DNA of 64,000 nt from Microcaldota archaeon (GTDB lineage: Archaea > Micrarchaeota > Micrarchaeia > Micrarchaeales > Micrarchaeaceae). This document shows, one piece after another, positions 18,381-25,662 of this stretch. The stretch spans positions 94,505 through 158,504 of the forward strand of contig JAJZAB010000001.1 in assembly GCA_021799635.1 (NCBI GenBank), in the 5' to 3' direction. Position 1 is the stretch's first letter; the number at the start of each line of letters is the position of its first letter. The notes beneath the pieces are model-generated. The model saw only the letters and a list, made by a program, of their open reading frames with translations. It was not told the DNA's origin and did no database searches. The translations under genes and the position numbers were made by a program.

Positions 18381-19328
18381 CTACTTCTCCTTCCCTTTGT
18401 TATCAGACTTCTTGTCTTCGCCCTTTTGCATCGACATGTATTCCTTAAGACCTGATATCCCAAACGGCAGTGGCACGCTGAAGCCCTTGTTCTCCGTTGG
18501 TATGAAGACCATGACGTTCTTGCCTGCCAGACTTATCTCGTACATCATGTTCAGCGCGCGGAGCTGCATTGCATAAGGATCCATCTCGTATTTGTGCGCT
18601 GCCTCAAGCATTTTGTCCGCTGCGAGAGATTCACTCTCAGCCAGTATAACCCTTGCCTGCTTCTCCCTGTCCGATGTGGCTACCCTGGCCATTGCATTCT
18701 GAAGGTCGTTTGGTATTGTTACATCCCTTATCTCTACAGATATTGCGGCTATGCCCCACTCGGTCACCCTTTCCGATATAAGTTTCTGTATGTCCTTACC
18801 TATTATGTCCCTGCCAGCGAGCATGACGGACAGCTCGCTCTTTCCTATTATGTCGCGCATGGCCGTTTGTGATGCAAGGAGCACTGAATCATAGTAAGAC
18901 TGCACGTTGAGCACTGCGCTTTCGGGGTTTTTCACCTGCCAGAATAGTATTGCATCAACATCCACTGGGACGTTGTCCTTTGTCAGCGTTTTTTCGGCCT
19001 TGAACGCTGTGCTTATAACCCTAAGGTCCAGCTTTATCGGAGTCCTATCTATCGTAGGTATGATCATGTACAGGCCTGGCCCTATCACTCCAGCATACTT
19101 CCCGAGCCTGAGCACAGCCATCCTGTTCCACTGGTTCAGTATCCTTACAGATAGGCTCAGCACTATTATTAATATAAAAATGAAGGCTATTATAGTAGCA
19201 ACAGCGCTCAGGGTCGCAGCGTATGCCAGGCCTGTTATAACAGCAATGATCAATATGTCAGCTACTACGGCCTTGCTAAATGCGTAGGGTCTCGCGCCTT
19301 TATCCTTGGCTTCGTTGTTGTCATCCAT
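18381..19328 (-). CDS. SPFH/slipin (stomatin-prohibitin) membrane protein
   Basis: 315 residues. A charged head, two closely spaced hydrophobic segments (about 22-70), then the SPFH domain (RLGKYAGVIGPGLYMIIPTI to about residue 230) and a helical region with the stomatin-like DREKQARVILAESESLAA. A Lys/Asp-rich hydrophilic tail ends the protein. Slipins form membrane scaffolds; in other prokaryotes they are often encoded beside an NfeD-type protease, but none is adjacent here. The 117-base gap to cca holds no gene. Confidence 0.9.
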   Translation of the reverse strand: MDDNNEAKDKGARPYAFSKAVVADILIIAVITGLAYAATLSAVATIIAFIFILIIVLSLSVRILNQWNRMAVLRLGKYAGVIGPGLYMIIPTIDRTPIKLDLRVISTAFKAEKTLTKDNVPVDVDAILFWQVKNPESAVLNVQSYYDSVLLASQTAMRDIIGKSELSVMLAGRDIIGKDIQKLISERVTEWGIAAISVEIRDVTIPNDLQNAMARVATSDREKQARVILAESESLAADKMLEAAHKYEMDPYAMQLRALNMMYEISLAGKNVMVFIPTENKGFSVPLPFGISGLKEYMSMQKGEDKKSDNKGKEK

Positions 19329-19352
19329 AGCAATAAAGCTTCTGCCCTTAGA

Positions 19353-19363
19353 ATATATTTAAA
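19353..19363 (+). promoter_or_regulatory. TATA box of tRNA-Ala
   Basis: ATATATTTAAA is centred about 27 bases before the mature tRNA 5' end, the standard archaeal TATA position. Confidence 0.6.
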
Positions 19364-19384
19364 CCTTCGCTCCTCATCAGAATA

Positions 19385-19456
19385 GGGCTCTTAGCTCAGG
19401 AGTAGAGCGTTCCGTTCGCAACGGAAAGGCCGCGGGTGCGATTCCCGCAGAGTCCA
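19385..19456 (+). tRNA. tRNA-Ala (anticodon CGC)
   Basis: Acceptor GGGCTCT pairs with AGAGTCC and includes the G3:U70 wobble pair, the identity element of alanine tRNA. D-arm GCTC/GAGC, anticodon stem TTCCG/CGGAA with loop TTCGCAA (anticodon CGC), T-arm GCGGG/CCCGC. Discriminator A. No intron. Its 3' end is the left border of the AT-rich island, and its last 12 bases recur at 20636. Confidence 0.95.
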
Positions 19457-19489
19457 AATTGATTTTTACGATGACAAATATTGATATTT

Positions 19490-20557
19490 ATGAAAGAGAT
19501 TAAAATTCTTGGTGCTGGGATATCAGGACTCGCAGCAGCAATAACATTAGCCGATGCTGGATACTCTGTAAACGTTTTTGAGAGGTTTGATACCTGCGGT
19601 AAAAGATTTGGAGGAGATCTGCAAGGAATCGAAAATTGGTCTTCAAATACTGATGCAATCGAAGAGCTGAAAAGTATTGGTATTGATACAGACTTCCACT
19701 ACAAGCGATTTGATAAAATCAGTTTGACAAATGGTGATAGGATAGTAAAAGCTGGTCTAAGCAAACCATTATTTTACGTAGTAAAAAGAGGTCCAATGAA
19801 AGGGAGCTTGGATTATTCGTTGATGCAGCAGGCATTAAAGAAAGGGGTAAAGATAATATTTAATTCGAAGGCAACTGAAAAGGACGTGAATATTGTAGCT
19901 ACTGGACCATCCCACAAAGGAAATATCCCTGGGATAGTAAAGGGAATAGTATTCGATACAAAAATGAAAAATACTGCTGTGGCTTTGCTCAATACCAAGG
20001 CCGCATATTTGGGTTACGCCTATCTTCTCGTAGTAGACGGATATGGATGTATTTGTACTGTCGCTACAACTAGTAAATCAGAGTCCATAAATAACGCGTG
20101 GGATAATACTTTCAGTACGTTCAAAAAAATGTTTAATTTGGATATAGCAAACCCGAGAAACGTTAGTGGTATAGGCTGTTTTAACATCGAAACAAGATTT
20201 CGCGGAGATGGTGTTTTAAACGTTGGCGAGGCAGCAGGAATACAAGATTTTCTATGGGGATTTGGGATAAGAAGTGCTATCATATCTGGTTATTGTGCTG
20301 CAAAAAGCATTTCAACTGGAGAAAATTATGAAAAACTAGTAAAACAAAGGCTAGGTAAATATATGTATTCTTCAATAGTAAATCGTTTTGTTTGGGAGAA
20401 GTTAGGCTTAGAAAATGTGTATCGAATTCTTGAGAGATTAGCTAAAGCAGGGTATGCCTATGGTCTAATCAAAAGATTATATAACTATCCTCTTTACCAG
20501 AGAGCATTGTTTCCAGTAGCTAAAATAATGTTAAATAAAGATTACCCAAAACTTTGA
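19490..20557 (+). CDS. FAD-dependent oxidoreductase, geranylgeranyl-reductase/FixC-like
   Basis: 355 residues from ATG 19490 (TTG 19481 is the track start). N-terminal dinucleotide-binding motif ILGAGISGLAAAITLADAG and a glutamate at the end of strand 2 (VFERFDTCG). A late FAD-contacting motif NVGEAAGIQDFLWGFGIRSA is typical of the geranylgeranyl reductase / lycopene-cyclase-like flavoproteins. The substrate cannot be told; archaeal lipid or isoprenoid reduction is possible. It is the first gene of the island, only 33 bases after the tRNA-Ala 3' end. Its A/T-rich codon use contrasts with the genes to its left, consistent with acquisition by transfer. Confidence 0.75.
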   Translation: MKEIKILGAGISGLAAAITLADAGYSVNVFERFDTCGKRFGGDLQGIENWSSNTDAIEELKSIGIDTDFHYKRFDKISLTNGDRIVKAGLSKPLFYVVKRGPMKGSLDYSLMQQALKKGVKIIFNSKATEKDVNIVATGPSHKGNIPGIVKGIVFDTKMKNTAVALLNTKAAYLGYAYLLVVDGYGCICTVATTSKSESINNAWDNTFSTFKKMFNLDIANPRNVSGIGCFNIETRFRGDGVLNVGEAAGIQDFLWGFGIRSAIISGYCAAKSISTGENYEKLVKQRLGKYMYSSIVNRFVWEKLGLENVYRILERLAKAGYAYGLIKRLYNYPLYQRALFPVAKIMLNKDYPKL

Positions 20558-20635
20558 TTAATGTGTCAATAACTATTGATATATCTTCATGCATATAAAC
20601 ATACACGAAGTCCACACCACTTGACGTGGGCTTGA

Positions 20636-20647
20636 CGCAGAGTCCAA
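20636..20647 (+). repeat. Repeat of the tRNA-Ala 3' end (att-like)
   Basis: CGCAGAGTCCAA matches the last ten bases of tRNA-Ala and the two after it (19446-19457) exactly. A one-mismatch copy is at 21869, and copies 2 and 3 also share flanking TGACGC and TAA. Such repeats of a tRNA 3' end are what successive site-specific integrations leave behind. Confidence 0.5.
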
Positions 20648-20719
20648 TAATATTTCCATCGTGGTAGGGTGCAATGGACCCCCTGAAAGTTATTAAACAT
20701 TGAATTGTGTTATTGCAAC

Positions 20720-21131
20720 ATGAAGAAATAAATAACGCAAGAAGACTCTTTCGGATGTGGTATAGTTTGCGTAGCTTGGATAACCAATAAGAGCTACAAA
20801 GGAGCTAAAAAGAAATATTTCAAAGATAAATATAGTGCACATATTTTTGGTTATTTATGTAAGGATTTAGTCGCCGCATTAGCCAAATCAAAAAAAGCAG
20901 TATAGTTACAAATATGTAAAAGGAGAAATAAGGTTCCATAGTGACTCTATCGTATTCATAAAAAGATCTAAGCGATATCCAGCAGGTCATTATCTTGTTA
21001 AGACAAGAAAAGGCTGGATGGATCCTTGGATAAACTTCAATTATAGAAATGTAAACCTTAAGATGGCGAATTCTGGTTTTCGTAAAAGATTACCAGGCAA
21101 ACCAATCTACGTAATACTACCGCGTGTATAA
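20720..21131 (+). pseudogene. Decayed papain-like/C39-like cysteine protease
   Basis: Reading from ATG 20720: three codons, an in-frame TAA, then ITQEDSFGCGIVCVAWITN with the expected catalytic Cys region. The frame continues to a stop at about 20905, where a frameshift is needed to continue as SYKYVKGEIRFHSDSIVF. After it come GHYLVKT (catalytic His) and GWMDPWINF (Asp/Asn), and the protein closes at 21131 with PGKPIYVILPRV. The Cys-His-Asn/Asp order and the GHYLV/DPW pattern are those of papain-fold C39-like peptidases. One premature stop and one frameshift argue for a pseudogene, unless sequencing errors are involved. It lies in the AT-rich island and is too broken for the ORF track. Confidence 0.6.
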
Positions 21132-21134
21132 AAT

Positions 21135-21152
21135 AGATATATTTATATATCT
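21135..21152 (+). promoter_or_regulatory. Perfect inverted repeat over the toxin-antitoxin promoter
   Basis: AGATATAT-TT-ATATATCT is an 8-bp perfect palindrome covering the likely TATA element about 27 bases before ATG 21172. The gene would then be leaderless. Palindromes in this position are typical operators for autoregulated toxin-antitoxin operons; here that is an inference. Confidence 0.45.
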
Positions 21153-21171
21153 AATTAGCATATAAATAACT

Positions 21172-21441
21172 ATGAAACAAATGCAAACACAAATAATGCA
21201 CTCGCCAACATTGGATACTGTACTAATGGTAGAACATACACTGCAGGATGCAAAGGAAGTTATCAAGATAGCCGAGCTTAAGCGCAGATTGCCCCGCAAG
21301 GTAATGCACCAGACATTGATGAGGATACTTGATTATCTTCAGGAGAGCGGCAAGATACTGATTACAACAAAGGGAGTTGTCTGGACTTACACGCCTAGGG
21401 ATATGATGGAGAGACTGAAGAGAAGAGGATTGGAGCTATGA
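21172..21441 (+). CDS. Winged-helix antitoxin-like protein
   Basis: 89 residues. Opens SPTLDTVLMVEHTLQDAKEV and continues ELKRRLPRKVMHQTLMRILD then ESGKIL and a beta-wing (TTKGVVWTYTP). This is the small archaeal wHTH protein commonly found just upstream of a RelE/ParE-type toxin. It overlaps the next gene by four bases (ATGA), so the pair is translationally coupled. Expected role is DNA-binding antitoxin and autorepressor. Confidence 0.8.
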   Translation: MKQMQTQIMHSPTLDTVLMVEHTLQDAKEVIKIAELKRRLPRKVMHQTLMRILDYLQESGKILITTKGVVWTYTPRDMMERLKRRGLEL

Positions 21442-21803
21442 AACCATCAAAGACAATAAGGGTAATTCTTCGGGATCAGGCTAGAGAAGAGTATGAAACC
21501 TTATCCAGAGTTGTTGAAGAACAGAAGAAGAAACGCAAGACAAACTCGGAAGAGATGCAACTTCTCAAATCCATAGACAAGAAAGTTGCATTGTTGAAAT
21601 ATAACCCCGCATATGGACAGAACATATCCAAAGACCTCATTCCAAAAACATTGGATGTAGATAACCTTTTCAGAGTTGAGCTAACGCATTATTGGAGAAT
21701 GCTTTACACAATTCGAACAAATGAAGTGGAAATAGTAAGCTTTGTGCTTTACATTATAGACCATCCTGCTTACGACAAACTCTTTGGATATAAAGGCAGA
21801 TAG
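21438..21803 (+). CDS. RelE/ParE-family toxin
   Basis: 121 residues. Archaeal RelE-superfamily pattern: N-terminal helix region (LRDQAREEYETLSRVVEEQ), LLKYNPAYGQNISKDLIPK in the middle, FRVELTHYWRMLYTI as the core strand, and a C-terminal HPAYDKLFGYKGR. RelE members cleave mRNA on the ribosome while ParE members act on gyrase; which applies is not decidable here. Coupled to the upstream wHTH gene by ATGA overlap. A stabilising module inside the island. Confidence 0.8.
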   Translation: MKPSKTIRVILRDQAREEYETLSRVVEEQKKKRKTNSEEMQLLKSIDKKVALLKYNPAYGQNISKDLIPKTLDVDNLFRVELTHYWRMLYTIRTNEVEIVSFVLYIIDHPAYDKLFGYKGR

Positions 21804-21868
21804 GCTAGCAAACGTAAGCACTTGCATAATAATGTTATCGAGTGGGACTGCATGAAAAGCTGCAGTGA

Positions 21869-21903
21869 CGCCGAGTCCAATAAACTTCTTGAGAAGAAGT
21901 TTA
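21869..21903 (+). repeat. Third att-like copy followed by a strong hairpin
   Basis: CGCCGAGTCCAA (21869-21880) differs from the tRNA-Ala 3' end repeat by one base. It is directly followed by TAAACTTCTT-GAG-AAGAAGTTTA (21881-21903), a 10-bp perfect hairpin with a three-base loop. The rest of 21804-22070 contains an open coding-like scrap (KKIVEKLKSSGQEVDMEKLT) with no recognisable start, and a TATA-rich promoter region before 22071. Confidence 0.45.
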
Positions 21904-22070
21904 ATTAAGAAGATAGTGGAGAAGCTTAAGAGCTCAGGCCAAGAAGTTGATATGGAGAAGCTGACTGACCGAAGTCACGCTCGGTGCTACTCACTTGGAG
22001 ACGTTACGCACATACATATAAGTAGATAATATATATTTTGCATGTAAATTCTTCTTAATATGGTGTGTAG

Positions 22071-23081
22071 ATGACAGATGCTAATACAGATATAAGGCCA
22101 AAACTTGAAGTATATCTACCTGACTTTACACTCCAAGGTCAAAAGATACCATTTTACATCATCTGGCCAAACTCTCTTAAATTACAAATAAAGATAAAAA
22201 TACCCAAGTCCTTTAAAATATTGGAACTCTATAATCTAAGCGAAAGTAACTTTAGTACAGTTGATTCTGAAATAGTCATCAAAAATGTTGACGTGAACGG
22301 CTACCTCGGTGGCACATTTCAGACTAGCTTAGATCCCGTACCAGACCGCATTGAGCATATAGAATTTTTAATTAATGATGGTTCTTCAGAACAAAAATAT
22401 TTCAAAGATGTAGAATTATTTAGACAAGATGTAAAACTTACCGAGTCTAGAAATAACAAAATTGTAGAGTATGAAGATAATAAAATAAAGCTAAGTAGCA
22501 CGAATAAGATAGAAAACTTAGGTAAAGGCACTGCGATAGTCGGTTTTGAAATATTAAAAGAAAGTGAAGTAAAGGAATCGTTACCAGAAGGTTTTGAAGA
22601 GTTTAGAAACAATTTAGTTAAAGATTTATCAGTTGAATTAAAAGCTTTACAAGAGAAATTCCCTCAGTACGAAGAAGGCATCTCGGGTTTTTCCAGTGCA
22701 TTGAATATACCTCTACCTCCCCGTGAAGAGGATATTAAAAAATTCAATGAAGATATTGGATTGATAGACAGTTACATACGTTCAGATGTACAGTTTTTAG
22801 CATCTTTCTCAGAGGCTATAAAGATGGCTTATATTAAAAATTTCTCCTTACTTGTAGGAGTAGAAGAGCTAGTCTCTTATCTTAAATCATTAAAGTCAGC
22901 TAGAATAATACTTTATGATCCACTTAAGACCATACAGGTAGAAAAAGGATCACACAAGTTAAAATTGAATATGGTTATCGGCGATTTGGCTAACAATGCA
23001 TATCAGCCCATACCTTTATCTGATATAACAATAGAATCTGATAAGAATTGCAGGATACCATTTTATAAGTTGTTGGATTAA
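22071..23081 (+). CDS. Unknown protein, first gene of a two-gene island cassette
   Basis: 336 residues, no family recognised. No signal peptide or membrane segment. Residues about 1-120 look like a beta-rich domain (LEVYLPDFTLQGQKIPFYII), residues 160-250 are helical and Lys/Glu-rich, and the C-terminus returns to strands (KGSHKLKLNMVIGDLANNAY). Codon use is strongly A/T-biased like the rest of the island. A TATA-rich stretch (AGATAATATATATTTTGC) about 40 bases upstream is a plausible promoter. One base separates its stop from the next gene's ATG, so the two are surely one operon. Cytoplasmic, likely acting with its partner. Confidence 0.6.
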   Translation: MTDANTDIRPKLEVYLPDFTLQGQKIPFYIIWPNSLKLQIKIKIPKSFKILELYNLSESNFSTVDSEIVIKNVDVNGYLGGTFQTSLDPVPDRIEHIEFLINDGSSEQKYFKDVELFRQDVKLTESRNNKIVEYEDNKIKLSSTNKIENLGKGTAIVGFEILKESEVKESLPEGFEEFRNNLVKDLSVELKALQEKFPQYEEGISGFSSALNIPLPPREEDIKKFNEDIGLIDSYIRSDVQFLASFSEAIKMAYIKNFSLLVGVEELVSYLKSLKSARIILYDPLKTIQVEKGSHKLKLNMVIGDLANNAYQPIPLSDITIESDKNCRIPFYKLLD

Positions 23082-23082
23082 G

Positions 23083-24099
23083 ATGAGTGATAATATGTTG
23101 ACAGGGTTAGAAGGTGAAGCAGCTAAAATTGGTTCTGGTATAGTATTTAGCGGTGGTAAAGATGTGGTTAAAAAAGCAATGGAAGGAGTCATGGACAAAG
23201 CTGGCCATGTTGAATCTAAACTATCTGAACACTTTGATATTGTAGGACAGGAAATAATTATAAAATGTCCAGAAAGGATACAAGAATATTCTTTGGCTCT
23301 AACACCAAAGGAGTCATCCTTTCTTCATCTTAATAGTGTGGTAAATTTCGATTATGGGAGAGTAAACAAGGCAACAGTAACACAGCTTCGTGGTTATGTG
23401 CCAATGTCACAAGCAGTAGTGATAAAGGATTCAGGTTTTGCCATAGATTTTAAGCAGCTAAGAAAAGGCGAAACATATTTAGTAGATGTCGAATATGGAA
23501 TAGAGTATGATAACTTCACAGAGGCTCTGGTCACTTTAGAAAGTGCAGAAGAAACACCCAATGAAGACAACCAGCAATATTGGATGCTCGCCCAACTAAA
23601 ACAATTAGATGCATTAAAGGGCAAGTATGGTAGGATAGATTTAAGAGATCTTGATTTTAGTGTAAATGTCGGCATTGCACAGGACATAAAGACAGCCCTC
23701 CCATCACAATTTCGTAACGGGTTGGAATTACTCAACAGTGCAGTCAAAAAATCAGGTAGAGGCGAAACATGGAATGTAGCAAGAGATTTCACTTCTCTGC
23801 AACAAGAAAAATACGGCCCTGAAACACTTAAACTTATAAGAGAACTAGTGAAAGTCTTTGAACCAGAAACTTTCAAAGACTATGTACGTCTTGGCAACAA
23901 TGAGTTTAGATATTGGGGCTGTAGAAAAGGAGCCTCTATCTATGATATACCTTTTGTATCGTGGCCTAGGACTATGGTAGTAACTTCTAGAACAAGTCTA
24001 GGATTCGACAAGCCTACCGCCAAAGGCACTCTAATATACGAGAAGAAGGGCTTTACTAAGAGAATAAGTTCTATTTTTGATAGCAAAAGTCAGAGTTAG
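23083..24099 (+). CDS. Unknown protein, second gene of the island cassette
   Basis: 338 residues, no family recognised. The start ATG 23083 follows the upstream stop at once. An amphipathic, Gly/Ala-rich head (LEGEAAKIGSGIVFSGGKD) leads into a mixed alpha/beta middle (NVVNFDYGRVNKATV-like strands). Near 290-320 comes YWGCRKGASIYDIPFVSWPR with a Trp/Cys motif. No signal peptide, no clear transmembrane helix and no nuclease, ATPase or protease motif that I can name. Its 3' end leads directly into a highly palindromic region. Similar length, composition and strand to the gene before suggest a two-component module; defence, conflict or plasmid maintenance are guesses. Confidence 0.6.
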   Translation: MSDNMLTGLEGEAAKIGSGIVFSGGKDVVKKAMEGVMDKAGHVESKLSEHFDIVGQEIIIKCPERIQEYSLALTPKESSFLHLNSVVNFDYGRVNKATVTQLRGYVPMSQAVVIKDSGFAIDFKQLRKGETYLVDVEYGIEYDNFTEALVTLESAEETPNEDNQQYWMLAQLKQLDALKGKYGRIDLRDLDFSVNVGIAQDIKTALPSQFRNGLELLNSAVKKSGRGETWNVARDFTSLQQEKYGPETLKLIRELVKVFEPETFKDYVRLGNNEFRYWGCRKGASIYDIPFVSWPRTMVVTSRTSLGFDKPTAKGTLIYEKKGFTKRISSIFDSKSQS

Positions 24100-24109
24100 C
24101 ATTTTTCCT

Positions 24110-24353
24110 TGGGGTCGACCTGAAACTTTTCAAGTTTCACAGGCGAAGCCTGCAAGGGTCTCCCACGCTCCAACGAGCTTAAGCTTAGCTACTAAGCAAA
24201 TCAAGGAACCTTAGCGACCGATTTGGGTGGGGGCAAATCGGTCTATTAGAGTAAGCTTTCTATCGGGGGTTGAAAGCATAGCCCGCAGCCACCGCAGGTG
24301 GCGGTAGACCACGAACAGCTTTAGCTGTTCGGGGCGTAGCGGGCGTTACTCTA
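24110..24353 (+). ncRNA. Highly structured palindromic region, candidate structured RNA
   Basis: Starting just after the cassette: CCTGAAACTT/AAGTTTCACAGG hairpin, CAGGC-GAA-GCCTG, CCGATTTG (24218-24225) with CAAATCGG (24234-24241). Then a nested multibranch fold follows: TAGAGTAA (24247) with TTACTCTA (24346) encloses GCTTTC/GAAAGC and GCCCGC (24281)/GCGGGC (24339). The latter encloses GCCACC-GCA-GGTGGC and CGAACAGC-TTTA-GCTGTTCG. Nested stems of this order are what a stable RNA gives. No open frame is present. Cruciform DNA (origin, IS end) is the alternative, and strand is assumed from the upstream operon. Confidence 0.45.
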
Positions 24354-24398
24354 CACACTTTTTGAAAAAGTATGCAAAATCAGGTAGTTTCCAACTAA

Positions 24399-24460
24399 TG
24401 GGGAGTTTTCCCTCATAAAACGACTAAAAACGACGTAAAATGAGGTCATTTTACTCCCCA
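24399..24460. repeat. Long inverted repeat with nested stem
   Basis: TGGGGAGT (24399-24406) pairs with ACTCCCCA (24453-24460), enclosing CCTCAT (24411-24416) and ATGAGG (24440-24445). A partial direct repeat of its right arm, TACTCCC-ACGT, recurs about 20 bases downstream. It sits between the structured region and the iteron-like repeats. Confidence 0.5.
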
Positions 24461-24562
24461 CGTATGAGCAAAATACTCCCTACGTCTTATATTTGCTCCA
24501 AATTTATGATTTTGTGAGGGGTTCGGATTTTATACAAAATCGCACCAGATGTGTATATTAAT

Positions 24563-24631
24563 TCGGGGTTGCTAATAATAGTAAATAATCGGGGTTCATT
24601 TGCAAGCAAATGTGTTTAATCGGGGTTGCTA
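24563..24631 (+). repeat. Three iteron-like repeats of TCGGGGTT(GCTA)
   Basis: TCGGGGTTGCTA at 24563 and 24620, and the shorter TCGGGGTT at 24589, all in the same orientation, 26 and 31 bases apart, in an AT-rich context. A palindrome CATTTGC-AA-GCAAATG lies between copies two and three. Arrays like this bind replication initiators or recombinases; that reading is inference. Confidence 0.5.
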
Positions 24632-24655
24632 TGTCTAACTCAAATTTACGAGGTA

Positions 24656-24706
24656 AATTTTCGGCTTCGGACCCGAGGATTGCGGGTTCAAATCCCGCAG
24701 AGTCTA
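24656..24706 (+). pseudogene. tRNA 3'-half remnant (probably tRNA-Arg, anticodon TCG), right border of the island
   Basis: The sequence has an anticodon-loop-like CTTCGGA followed by CCCGA, a five-base variable loop, a perfect T-arm GCGGG-TTCAAAT-CCCGC, and an acceptor strand AGAGTCT plus A. The 5' half (acceptor strand and D-arm) is absent. Archaeal integrative elements typically carry exactly such a 3' half, from the anticodon loop to the end, as their attachment site. The T-arm and acceptor resemble but are not identical to those of tRNA-Ala at the left border. Base composition returns to the chromosomal type right after it. Confidence 0.6.
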
Positions 24707-24710
24707 CAAG

Positions 24711-24909
24711 CCAGCTGGGCGCTGCGGTTGCACTGGATTTGAACTAGGGGATTAACAGCTCAGACTGAATGCGCCTGGGCGCAATGGATGCTACGCCGCG
24801 GCTGATAGAAAAATTCCTGACACCCTCAGCTTGTGGCGTTGGTTCGCCAGGGCTGCGCTGATTTGTTGAACGAAATCCATATAAAGCGTTACGTCATAAA
24901 TAGGCTATT
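24711..24909 (+). promoter_or_regulatory. Intergenic spacer with leaderless promoter for the K+ channel gene
   Basis: No gene is visible in this ~200-base spacer. CCATATAAAG at 24878-24887 is centred about 27 bases before ATG 24910, implying a leaderless transcript. The rest shows no convincing RNA or coding feature. Confidence 0.45.
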
Positions 24910-25650
24910 ATGATAAGGACACAGATTATAATAGCGTACGTAATAGCCCTGGTTGCCGTAGTCATTTTCGGCATAGTGGGAACGCTTTTAATAAGCGGTT
25001 CGGGAGGCTTCAACGTCCATGTGGACAACGTACCGACCGCCTTGTATTTCACCGTGGCGACCATATCCACAGTCGGCTATGGTGATATATACCCGGTATC
25101 TACCGAGGCGATGATGTTTGTGGTGGTCCTTATACTCACGGGGCTGGGCACCTTCTTCAGCGCCATAACGCTGATAACTGGCGAATTCATAAACACCAGG
25201 ATAGCGGAAAGGCTTTCGGCAAGGCTGTCCTTCAATGAAAGGAGGCTGCTGAACAAGCACATACTGCTGATAGGTTATGGCCCTACCAACGCACTCCTTG
25301 CTGATATGCTGGAGCGCAAAAAGCAGCTTTTTATAATACTGGATAAAGATGTAGACTTGGTTGAAAAGCTTAGGAACCGGGGCCGCAAAGCCTACGTAGC
25401 AGATGCAACCCAGGAATCAGACATAAAGCAGATAAACATAGCTAAGGCAAAGATGGCAGTGGTGGACCTTTCAGACCCATCTGTGACAATGCACGCAGTC
25501 ATAGTTATGAAGGCACTGTCAAAAAATACGAACATAATAATAGTTACATCATCCCCGGAGACGGAGCGCTATATGTTGGACATGGGTGTAAAGCACATAG
25601 TTGACCCTGCAAGGATGGCTGCCGTGAAAATAGGCAGCATGATAGAGTAG
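24910..25650 (+). CDS. Two-TM potassium channel with RCK/TrkA-N domain
   Basis: 246 residues. First transmembrane helix about 5-30, pore helix, selectivity filter TVGYGD near residue 57, second helix about 68-92. A cytoplasmic Rossmann RCK domain follows with ILLIGYGPTNALLADML near 120, the GxGxxx nucleotide-binding loop. Resembles MthK-type channels but lacks a clear C-terminal RCK-C lobe, so it is a minimal form. It passes K+ and is gated by a ligand at the RCK domain. Convergent with the MFS gene. Confidence 0.92.
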   Translation: MIRTQIIIAYVIALVAVVIFGIVGTLLISGSGGFNVHVDNVPTALYFTVATISTVGYGDIYPVSTEAMMFVVVLILTGLGTFFSAITLITGEFINTRIAERLSARLSFNERRLLNKHILLIGYGPTNALLADMLERKKQLFIILDKDVDLVEKLRNRGRKAYVADATQESDIKQINIAKAKMAVVDLSDPSVTMHAVIVMKALSKNTNIIIVTSSPETERYMLDMGVKHIVDPARMAAVKIGSMIE

Positions 25651-25662
25651 CTGCATTTCAAT

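Noticed and set aside
24656-24706. Functional tRNA gene at 24.7 kb
   Set aside because: No D-arm or 5' acceptor strand lies upstream, and the anticodon stem has a mismatch; kept only as a remnant.
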